Origin: JBEKZQ01 sp049509675
GTDB lineage: Bacteria > Planctomycetota > Planctomycetia > Pirellulales > Thermoguttaceae
NCBI GenBank assembly: GCA_049509675.1
Contig: JBEKZQ010000486.1
Location: forward strand, 1 to 7,679
Direction of reading: 5' to 3'
DNA: 7,679 nucleotides
The translations under genes and the position numbers were made by a program. How positions within the stretch are numbered: the stretch's first letter is position 1; each line of letters starts with the position of its first letter. The notes below the pieces were generated by a model. That model made no database searches. It saw nothing but the letters and a program-made list of their open reading frames with translations, and was not told the origin of the DNA. Shown one piece after another: positions 1-5,833 of this stretch.

Positions 1-702
1 CTCGTCGATGGTCTCGACCATGCAAACCGAATGGGACGTGCCATCGTTGTTGAAGTCGGTGAAACGGGTAACCGATCCGGGATACAAGGCGCCGTCCGGG
101 TGCATATCATAGGGGCCGCCACTGGTGGTCGGATACAGCGGCTGCGGAGAAGGCGACGCCGGGTTGGCGGCCACGCAGGCGTCCAAACTCTCAATATGGG
201 TGGCGCCCATCGCCTTGTAGTTGGTGAACACGTACCTTGGCGTCGGTGGGGTCGCACTGGGGGTCAGCGACGCCTTGTTGGAATTGCTCGGGCAGGTCAA
301 TTCCTTCAACGCGGTATTGTTCGCCACGTCGATCGCCGGGATCGTGCCGGGGGCCACCGTGGGGTCGAAGTTCTGGCGGATGCCGACCGAGTCATAGAGC
401 GTGCCATATTCCATGTAGGGCAAGAGGCGGAACAGGAAACTCCACCCATACACCGTCGGAGCGCTGGTGGCGCTGGTCCGCGGTGTGAGGGCTGCCGCCG
501 ACGGAAACTGCTTCTGCGTGTCGTGGTAGTTCTGCAGCGCCAGGCCGAACTGGTGCATGTTGTTGGAACACGATGCACGGCGGGCTGCTTCGCGGGCCGC
601 CTGGATCGCCGGCAATAGCAGGGCGATCAATACGCCGATGATGGCAATCACCACCAGCAGTTCCACGAGGGTAAACCCCCGTTTCCTCGAATCAGAGTTC
701 AT
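1..702 (-). CDS. DUF1559 domain protein with type IV prepilin-like N-terminus, C-terminus beyond the window
   Basis: Reading leftward from the ATG at 702, 234 codons stay open to the window edge. Residues 6-14 (RKRGFTLVE) form a prepilin-peptidase site: a basic leader, Gly9|Phe10 as the expected cleavage point, and Glu at mature position 5. A hydrophobic helix follows at about residues 12-34, then the 'AIQAAREAARRASC.NN' segment typical of planctomycete DUF1559 proteins. Later family-like pieces are a 'TCPS' segment and 'DGTSHSVCMVE' near the edge, which matches the usual 'DGTSNTI..GE' block. The C-terminal H-x9-DG motif expected in this family would lie outside the window. AGGAGG at 709-714 sits 6 nt upstream of the ATG, which fixes the start. 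Family knowledge: these proteins are abundant in Planctomycetota and resemble type II secretion/type IV pilus pseudopilins, but their precise role is unknown. A surface or periplasmic location is inferred from the leader. Confidence 0.93.
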   Translation of the reverse strand, partial: MNSDSRKRGFTLVELLVVIAIIGVLIALLLPAIQAAREAARRASCSNNMHQFGLALQNYHDTQKQFPSAAALTPRTSATSAPTVYGWSFLFRLLPYMEYGTLYDSVGIRQNFDPTVAPGTIPAIDVANNTALKELTCPSNSNKASLTPSATPPTPRYVFTNYKAMGATHIESLDACVAANPASPSPQPLYPTTSGGPYDMHPDGALYPGSVTRFTDFNNDGTSHSVCMVETIDE

Positions 703-708
703 GGGACA

Positions 709-840
709 CCTCCTGAAAAAGAAAGAATGAGAACAAACCAGACGGCGAACAGCCGCCGCCTTTTACACACATTGAGAAAGAATTGGATGAGTCATTCCCT
801 AATCCACCGTGATTGTATCGAAATTGTGGGGAACTTGCAA
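709..840 (-). promoter_or_regulatory. Promoter, leader hairpin and ribosome binding site of the DUF1559 gene
   Basis: On the minus strand, TTGCAA (835-840) and TACAAT (812-817) are separated by exactly 17 bp, giving a good sigma70-type pair (4/6 and 5/6 matches). Transcription would begin near 805, leaving a leader of about 100 nt. The leader contains a GC-rich hairpin (752-757 pairing with 741-746 through a 5-nt loop, one G-U pair). It ends in a strong AGGAGG Shine-Dalgarno at 709-714. The promoter implies that this gene is transcribed separately from the upstream MetX-MetW gene. No sigma54 or riboswitch pattern was seen. Confidence 0.55.
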
Positions 841-947
841 ACGTTTTTTTCTTTGCGTAAGCCAGATTATCGAGCGGCAGGGCAAATAGCTATCCGGCGT
901 TACCTGAACAAGTTGCCCTAGTTTCCCCGATTGCGCAAATTCACACC

Positions 948-2808
948 TTATTTGCTCATGACCACGATGGCCGTGTCGGCGCGCAGGTTGGGGTCGTCCA
1001 GCACCTCGCGACCGGCTTCGGTGTCCAGGGCCACGCGTTTATGGATCGTTATCCCCCGATCGTGGCAGAACTCCTCGAAATCGGCGATGGATAGGAACCG
1101 CACGTTGGGCGAATCATACCATTGGTAGCCCAACAACGGGCCGGAGCGGGGCGCCCGACCCTCCTCGGCAAGTTGCCGGCGTAGCTTCCAGTAGCCAAAA
1201 TTGGGAAAACTCACGATGGCCTGCCGGCCTACGCGAAGCATGTCGGCGACTACGCGCTCGACGTCCAAAACGGCCTGCAGGGTTTGCGAAAGGACCACGA
1301 AGTCGAATTGCTTGTCGACCAGGGCCGAGAGGCCCGCATTCAGGTCGGCCTGGACCACGTCCAACCCGCGGCGGATGCAAGCCAGAATGGCGCTTTCGTC
1401 CAATTCGATCCCCATGATGCGCCGATGGCCGCGGTGCCGCAACTGCGCCAGCAAGCCACCCGTGCCGCAGCCCAGGTCCAAGACGCTGGCGCCCGGCGGA
1501 ATCAGTTCCAAGAGCGAGGCGTAGTCCAGTCGGCGGCGGTGAAAAATACTGGCGGGGTCCTGACAGCGCAGCTCGTCATCCGTCTCGCTCGGCTCGTCCT
1601 CGGGCAACAGACTTGTGCCATTGTCGAGATGGGTGTCCAGGTGGGCCAGAAATGCGCGGATCATTTCGCCATACGTTGGGAGGTTCTCCGCGAGCAGGAA
1701 GGCATCGTGCCCGCAATTGCTGCGGACGTTGCAGTAGCTCACCGGTTTTCCCCATGCGACCAGGGCATCGACCATTTCCTGAGACTGGAAGGCCGGGAAC
1801 AGCCAGTCACTACTGAAACTGAGCAGGAGCCAGCGGCATTGCGAAGCCCCCAGGGCGGCAGCCAGTCGCTCCCGAGTATCGCCCAGATCGAACAGGTCGA
1901 TGGCCATAGTCAAGGTGAGGTAGCTGTTGGCGTCGAAGCGCTCGACGAACTTGTCGCCCTGGTAGGCCAGGTAGGAACCGACGGAGAAGCGATTCTCGAA
2001 CTGGGTTTGGATCTGCCGCGGTTGACGCCGTGCGGCATCGAACTTTTGCATCATCGCTTCGCGCGACAGATAGGTGATGTGTCCCAGCATGCGGGCCAGG
2101 GACAGGCCGACGGCGGGCCCGGTGCTGGTGCCGTAGTACTGGCCGTCCTGGTAGCAGGGATCGCGGAGGATCGCGTTGCGGCCGACCACGTCGAAGGCCA
2201 GGGCCTGGCTGGTCAGCCGCGGCGAGGTGGCCAGGGCGATGGTGCCGGCGACGCGTTCGGGAAAGCGGGTGGCCCACACCAGGGCCATGTGGCCGCCCAA
2301 CGAGCCGCCCACCACCGCCCGCAGCCGCCCGATCCCCAAGTGATCCAGCAACCGCTCCTGCACCTGGACCATGTCGCCCACGGTAATGACGGGGAACTCG
2401 GCCCCGTACGGCCGGCCGGTGACCGGATCGATGCTATTGGGACCGGTGGTGCCGCGACAACTGCCCAGAATGTTCGGGCACACGACGAAGTACTTGTCGG
2501 TGTCGATCGCCAGGCCCGGCCCGACCACCTGGTCCCACCAGCCGGGCGCATCGCCGGCGTCGTGCCGGGCGACGTGCGAGTCGCCCGACAGGGCATGGCA
2601 AACCAGCACCGCATTGTCGCGCCGGGCGCTCAGTTGCCCATAGGTCTCGAAGGCCNNNNNNNNNNNNNNNNNCCACGGTGATTTCGGGGAGGCAGTCGCC
2701 CTGCGCGAGTTCCATCGGCTCGTGGAAGGTCGCGTATTGCGCGTGCTTCAGCGGCTGGGCCGAACGCACGCTGTCGCTGCTTTCGAAAACCGGGGGATCC
2801 GTTGCCAT
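948..2808 (-). CDS. metX/metW: MetX-MetW fusion: homoserine O-acyltransferase joined to MetW, interrupted by an N gap
   Basis: The N-terminal part is an alpha/beta-hydrolase-fold homoserine O-acyltransferase, which acylates homoserine using an acyl-CoA in methionine synthesis. Numbering assumes the N gap is closed in frame (about 613 residues). Visible MetX marks are FETYG, CHALSGD, GTTGP, the nucleophile elbow GGSLGG (Ser163), SSDWL (Asp328) and NCGHD (His361), which complete the Ser-Asp-His triad. An acidic linker at about 387-415 leads into MetW, a SAM-methyltransferase-like fold with LDLGCGTGG (about 437-445), LSQTLQAV (about 500-507) and SFPNFG (527-532). MetX and MetW are usually separate, often adjacent genes, so this is a two-domain fusion. 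Whether the donor is acetyl- or succinyl-CoA cannot be told from the sequence. The start is the ATG at 2808, giving MATDPPVF with a plausible MetX N-terminus; no strong Shine-Dalgarno precedes it. As drawn, the 17 Ns put the two halves in different frames; this looks like an assembly artefact rather than a broken gene. Confidence 0.93.
2656..2672. other. Assembly gap (17 N) inside metX
   Basis: Seventeen undetermined bases lie between the MetX segments ending LPEITV and beginning AFETYG. From the start codon at 2808 to the downstream reading frame the distance is one base out of phase, so 17 cannot be the true gap length. Letting the flanks overlap by their shared GG (minus strand) restores the frame and gives LPEITV-AFETYG, the spacing expected in MetX proteins. 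Confidence 0.97.
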
Positions 2809-3007
2809 GGAACCAACTGAGGCCGACCTTGCGTGTCAACGCTTGCTTTGAGTGTACCGCCTGGCGGCGAGGTGAAGAAGGGGGGGAAGGGCTATCCCGG
2901 ATTATTCATGAACTGTAGGGTGGCGTCGAGCAAACCGTGGTTCTCCCCGGGTCTTCGGTCGCTTATCAACTTACCGCTTTGTGACGCAGCGCTGCGCAAC
3001 GGTTGTC
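2809..3007. other. Intergenic stretch between thiolase and metX-metW
   Basis: No credible gene is present. It contains a perfect 12-bp palindrome CGCAGCGCTGCG (2985-2996) 11 bp beyond the thiolase stop, without a following T-run, and a short CCGCC-T-GGCGG hairpin at 2857-2867. A TTGACA sequence occurs on the minus strand (2845-2850) upstream of metX, but no convincing -10 box lies at the right distance. No SAM-type riboswitch core was recognised. Confidence 0.5.
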
Positions 3008-4186
3008 TTAGATGCGTTCCACGGCCATGGCCACGGCCTCGCCGCCGCCGATGCACAACGAGGCGATGCCGATCTTCTGCTGCCGCTGTTTCAGGGCAGA
3101 GAGCAGCGTCACCAGGACGCGCGTTCCGCTGGCGCCGATCGGATGTCCCAGGGCCACCGCGCCGCCGTGAACGTTCATCTTCTCGTGCGGCACGCCCAAT
3201 TCCTTCATGACGGCCATCGGCACCACCGAAAAGGCCTCGTTCACCTCGAACAGATCCACGTCCGCAACCTTCAGTCCGAGTTGCTTCATCAGATTCTCGA
3301 CGGCGCAGACGGGAGCCAGGGTGAACCACTCCGGCTCGCGGGAATAGGTGCTGTAGCCGAGGATCCTGGCCTGGGGCTGGACGCCCAGCTTCTCGGCCTT
3401 ATCGGACGAGAGGACCAGGACCGCGGCCGCGCTGTCGTTGATGCTCGACGCGTTGCCGGCCGTGACGGTGCCGCCGGGGTCGAAGGCGGGCCGCAGAGCG
3501 CGGAGCTTCTCCTCGTTGAAGCGGCCCGGCTCCTCATCCTGGCGGACCACCACCGCGGCCTTCTTGCCGGCGATTTCCACGGGCGCCATTTCCGCATCGT
3601 ACCAACCCTCCTTCTGCGCTTGCAGGGCCCGCTGGTAGCTGGCTACCGCGTAATCGTCCTGTTGCTGCCGCGTGATTTCCATCTTTACCGCGGTGCGATC
3701 GCCGCACAGGCCCATGTGCATGTTCTTGTAGACGTCCCACAGGCCGTCCTTGATGATCGAGTCGACCACTTCGCCGTTGCCCAAGCGGTAGCCGGTGCGG
3801 CCCTTCAACAGCAGATACGGGGCGGCGGACATGTTCTCCGTGCCGCCGGCCACGACCACCCCGGCATCGCCGCACTGGATGGCCTGGGCGGCCAACATGA
3901 CCGACTTCAGGCCGGAGCCGCACACCTTGTTGACGGTCGTGGCCCCGATGGAATCGGGAATGCCGGCGGCGATGGCGCACTGGCGGGCCATGTTCTGGCC
4001 TTGACCCGCGCCGATCACGTTGCCGACGATCACTTCATCCACCTGGTCGGGTCCGACCCCGGCGCGCTGCAACGCCGCCTTGATGGCAACGCTCCCCAAA
4101 ACGGCGGCCGGCACCTCGGCCAGCGCCGACTGAAAGCCGCCGATCGGCGTGCGCGATCCCCCAGCGAGCCATACGTCCTTGAGCAT
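3008..4186 (-). CDS. Thiolase (acetyl-CoA C-acetyltransferase family)
   Basis: A complete 392-residue thiolase, the usual length for the biosynthetic and degradative members. The active-site set is intact: nucleophilic Cys89 in NKVCGSGLKS, the NEAFS motif (316-320), GHPIGASG with catalytic His348, and the C-terminal CIGGGEA with Cys378. VAGGTENMS (112-120) is another thiolase block. The enzyme condenses two acetyl-CoA to acetoacetyl-CoA or performs the reverse thiolysis; chain-length preference cannot be read with confidence. The short 'MHMG' region and overall length favour an acetoacetyl-CoA type (AtoB/PhaA-like) over long-chain FadA. The start is the ATG at 4186, with AGGTGG at 4191-4196 spaced 4 nt upstream. 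The gene lies 44 bp downstream of the Nif3-like gene on the same strand, so co-transcription is plausible. No ketoacid CoA-transferase, PHB or FadB partner is in the window, so the pathway is not fixed by context. Confidence 0.96.
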   Translation of the reverse strand: MLKDVWLAGGSRTPIGGFQSALAEVPAAVLGSVAIKAALQRAGVGPDQVDEVIVGNVIGAGQGQNMARQCAIAAGIPDSIGATTVNKVCGSGLKSVMLAAQAIQCGDAGVVVAGGTENMSAAPYLLLKGRTGYRLGNGEVVDSIIKDGLWDVYKNMHMGLCGDRTAVKMEITRQQQDDYAVASYQRALQAQKEGWYDAEMAPVEIAGKKAAVVVRQDEEPGRFNEEKLRALRPAFDPGGTVTAGNASSINDSAAAVLVLSSDKAEKLGVQPQARILGYSTYSREPEWFTLAPVCAVENLMKQLGLKVADVDLFEVNEAFSVVPMAVMKELGVPHEKMNVHGGAVALGHPIGASGTRVLVTLLSALKQRQQKIGIASLCIGGGEAVAMAVERI

Positions 4187-4230
4187 GGCACCACCTTTCT
4201 ACTTTTCTGGTGTGCAGTCCTGCCGCCGGC

Positions 4231-5019
4231 TCACGCGCCGATCCACTGCAATGGGTCGCGCTCAGACCGACTGGCCCACACTTCGCATGGGGGAAATCTC
4301 TCCGCCAAGACGTCGGCCAAGTGCTCCAGGGCAAACCGCTCGCTGGCGAAGTGCCCCGGCAAGAGCAATCCGACACCCAGGGCCTCGGCTTCCAGGCAGG
4401 TGTGGAAGCGGGCTTCGCCCAACAACATGGCGTCGCAACCGGCCGCATGGGCCGCGCCGAGCAACTCGCCGGCCGCCCCGCACGCGACGGCCAGCGTGCG
4501 GACCGACTGACCGCCGTTGCCCACCATTTGCAGCCGCTCCAGATGCAGGAACTCCTTGAGCCGCTGGCCCAGTACGGCCAACGTACATGGGTTGTCCAGC
4601 CAGCCCATGCGGCCGGCGCTCCGGCCGTCGGCATACGTTGTCAACGGCGTAATGCCGCGGAGCCCCAGCCCCACGGCCAACCGCTGATTGATCCCCCCGG
4701 GGGCCGAGTCGAAAGCCGTGTGCGGGCTGTAGACGGCAATCCGTGCCGCGATCAGATCCAGCAGCAACCGGCCGGCAAGCGTGTCAATCGTCAGCCGTTT
4801 CAGGGCCGAAAAGGGCAGCGGATGATGGGCCACGATCAGATCGGCTTCCCGCCCGACGGCCTCGGCCGCACTGGCCGGCGTGATGGTCAGGCAGGTCATC
4901 ACCCGCCGCACCTCGCGCGTGCGATCACCCACCAGCAAGCCCACGTTATCCCACTCCTCGGCCAGCCCCACGGGGGCGAACCGATCGAGGAAACTGGCGA
5001 TATGGTGAATGGCTGGCAT
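4231..5019 (-). CDS. Nif3-like dinuclear metal centre protein (DUF34/YbgI family)
   Basis: A complete 262-residue Nif3 family protein. Family blocks in order are EEWDNVGLLVGD (21-32), ADLIVAHHPLPF (59-70), YSPHTAFDSAPGGIN (97-111), LGEARFH (200-206) and PGHFASE (221-227). The presumed metal ligands, by analogy with E. coli YbgI, are all present: His65, His66, Asp104, His223 and Glu227. The protein lacks the long central insertion found in some homologues, so it is the short form. Members bind two metals and are sometimes labelled GTP cyclohydrolase 1 type 2, but the physiological function is not settled. The start is the ATG at 5019, preceded by a modest AGGT. This is the first gene of the minus-strand cluster and is divergent from the winged-helix gene. 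Its C-terminus (about 248-262, rich in Arg, Ser and Trp) extends slightly past the last conserved block. Confidence 0.94.
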   Translation of the reverse strand: MPAIHHIASFLDRFAPVGLAEEWDNVGLLVGDRTREVRRVMTCLTITPASAAEAVGREADLIVAHHPLPFSALKRLTIDTLAGRLLLDLIAARIAVYSPHTAFDSAPGGINQRLAVGLGLRGITPLTTYADGRSAGRMGWLDNPCTLAVLGQRLKEFLHLERLQMVGNGGQSVRTLAVACGAAGELLGAAHAAGCDAMLLGEARFHTCLEAEALGVGLLLPGHFASERFALEHLADVLAERFPPCEVWASRSERDPLQWIGA

Positions 5020-5027
5020 GGAGACCT

Positions 5028-5057
5028 ATTCTATGTTGGGCAGTACACAGTGGACAA
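5028..5057 (-). promoter_or_regulatory. Candidate promoter just upstream of the Nif3-like gene
   Basis: On the minus strand TTGTCC (5052-5057) and TAGAAT (5028-5033, 5/6 to the consensus) are separated by 18 bp. The -10 box ends only 8 nt before the ATG, so transcription would begin at or beside the start codon and the mRNA would be nearly leaderless. The alternative is an unseen promoter further upstream. Confidence 0.3.
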
Positions 5058-5060
5058 TGG

Positions 5061-5089
5061 ACGTTCTGCGCGGGACATCCGCAGAACGT
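5061..5089. repeat. Perfect 10-bp inverted repeat, 9-nt loop, in the divergent intergenic region
   Basis: ACGTTCTGCG (5061-5070) is exactly mirrored by CGCAGAACGT (5080-5089). An imperfect direct repeat overlaps it: GGGACATCCG (5072-5081) and GGTACATCCG (5090-5099), 18 bp apart with 9 of 10 bases equal. The structure lies about 40 bp upstream of the Nif3-like start and immediately behind its candidate promoter, so an operator or mRNA hairpin role is possible. It lacks a T-run and does not look like a terminator. Confidence 0.6.
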
Positions 5090-5210
5090 GGTACATCCGT
5101 AAGGAGCCACAAAAGAACAAGTTCAGTGCAACCGCACGCCCCACGGCCCACGCTGCCCGCCCTACGGCGTCCTGCCTGTCCCCTTTTCCGCAGAGTGCAA
5201 GCGTGTATCG

Positions 5211-5246
5211 GGTCTCTTGAGACCAGCCGTTGCGTGCCGCTATAAT
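5211..5246 (+). promoter_or_regulatory. Promoter of the winged-helix gene with a palindrome on the -35 box
   Basis: TTGAGA (5217-5222) and a perfect TATAAT (5241-5246) are separated by 18 bp, the clearest promoter in the window. The -35 box lies inside the dyad GGTCTC-TT-GAGACC (5211-5224), a layout that would let a dimeric repressor block RNA polymerase. The predicted start near 5253 leaves a leader of about 50 nt before the ATG at 5303. Confidence 0.7.
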
Positions 5247-5302
5247 CTCACTTCGTCGGGGCATTTCGCCGCGGACTGGACCTTTTTGCGAGGAGGCATG
5301 GT

Positions 5303-5527
5303 ATGAGCGAGGAAGAAGTCGGATCGTTGGTGATGCAGATCGGCACGACCGCCGGCCTGGTGTGGACGGTTTTGGCTGATTCTGGCGCGCTGAGCGTTGC
5401 CAAACTCGTGCGGAGCGTCGACCAGCCGCGCGACAGCGTCATGCAAGCCGTGGGATGGCTGGCGCGCGAAGACAAGATCGATATCTTCGATAAGGGTCGC
5501 ACCCGCATGGTCGCGCTCCGCCCATGA
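5303..5527 (+). CDS. Small winged helix-turn-helix protein (DUF2582-like)
   Basis: A complete 74-residue protein. The pattern GTTAGLVWTVLAD (14-26), LSVAKLVRSVDQPRDSVMQAV (30-50), then GWLAREDKIDIF (51-62) and a terminal beta-hairpin (RTRMVAL) fits the DUF2582 winged-helix family, whose most recognisable block is the GWLAREDKI segment. The family is predicted to bind DNA, but targets and ligands are unknown; proteins this short carry only the winged helix and no sensor domain. AGGAGG at 5291-5296, 6 nt before the ATG at 5303, fixes the start; an earlier ATG at 5298 meets a stop two codons later. It has its own strong promoter and is divergent from the Nif3-like gene, so local or self-regulation is possible but not shown. 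Confidence 0.82.
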   Translation: MSEEEVGSLVMQIGTTAGLVWTVLADSGALSVAKLVRSVDQPRDSVMQAVGWLAREDKIDIFDKGRTRMVALRP

Positions 5528-5833
5528 TCGCTTGGGCAAGCAGAGTTTTCTTGGGTGCGGCGAAATCGCCCGCGGCGCGGCGCCGTCAGCGGGGCCGCAA
5601 ACTTGACGAAAAGTGCGCAGTTTCCGCTTTTTTCACTACGATTGTTCGCTCCCGCCTTTGGATCGCGGCTGGTGGGCCGAAGAATTCGAAAAAGAGTCTG
5701 CCGCATGGCTTGTCATAGAACCGTTTTGGGCGTACCCTAGAGTAAATTGGTCACAGCCGGTTGGACCAGTCGTCGGAACTTTTCCATCAGGATGGGCCGG
5801 TGGGCCCGCTCGCCAACAGGGGGAATCGCATTC
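5528..5833. other. Intergenic region between the winged-helix and TPR genes
   Basis: 306 bp without a credible gene. A small GCG-loop-CGC stem followed by six T residues (about 5615-5633) could be a weak terminator for the winged-helix gene. A GGGCC-GGTG-GGCCC hairpin (5794-5807) lies about 26 nt before the chosen TPR start codon. The open frame does extend upstream to 5747, but that extension would bury the signal peptide behind 29 unrelated residues and is not accepted as coding. Confidence 0.5.
5710..5738 (+). promoter_or_regulatory. Weak candidate promoter for the TPR gene
   Basis: TTGTCA (5710-5715, 5/6 to the -35 consensus) is followed after 17 bp by TACCCT (5733-5738), which matches the -10 consensus at only three positions. 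It would give a leader of about 90 nt. No better pair was seen between the winged-helix stop and the TPR start. Confidence 0.28.

Noticed and set aside
31..618. A 195-codon plus-strand open frame at the left edge
   Set aside because: Antisense to the DUF1559 gene, whose prepilin leader and family motifs establish the minus strand as coding.
727..921. A 64-codon plus-strand open frame in the DUF1559-metX intergenic region
   Set aside because: No ribosome binding site, no recognisable domain, and it overlaps the minus-strand promoter of the DUF1559 gene.
1284..2681. A 465-codon plus-strand open frame opposite metX-metW
   Set aside because: It is the antisense shadow of a clearly recognisable MetX-MetW sequence in GC-rich DNA, runs into the N gap, and has low-complexity, family-less protein content.
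2899..2945. A phrase around TTCATGAA and GTAGGGTGG that feels like a dispersed intergenic repeat of planctomycetes
   Set aside because: There is no second copy in the window and the resemblance rests on memory only; a self-search of the genome would be needed.
2985..2996. Palindrome CGCAGCGCTGCG after the thiolase stop as a terminator
   Set aside because: It has no loop and no T-run, so it does not fit an intrinsic terminator; in GC-rich DNA such dyads occur by chance.
2809..3007. A SAM riboswitch upstream of metX-metW
   Set aside because: The position would suit one, but no SAM-I, SAM-II or SAH riboswitch core could be matched by eye; a covariance-model search would decide.
2981..4510. A 509-codon plus-strand open frame opposite the thiolase
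   Set aside because: It spans the antisense of the thiolase and part of the Nif3-like gene; the minus-strand proteins carry all catalytic motifs, so this is a high-GC shadow.
948..5019. The minus-strand genes as a novel biosynthetic or defence cluster
   Set aside because: All are widespread housekeeping families with intact motifs, and the spacing supports at most a two-gene unit (Nif3-like plus thiolase).
4210..5220. A 336-codon plus-strand open frame opposite the Nif3-like gene
   Set aside because: Antisense to a complete Nif3 family protein and rich in Gln, Arg and His with no recognisable domain.
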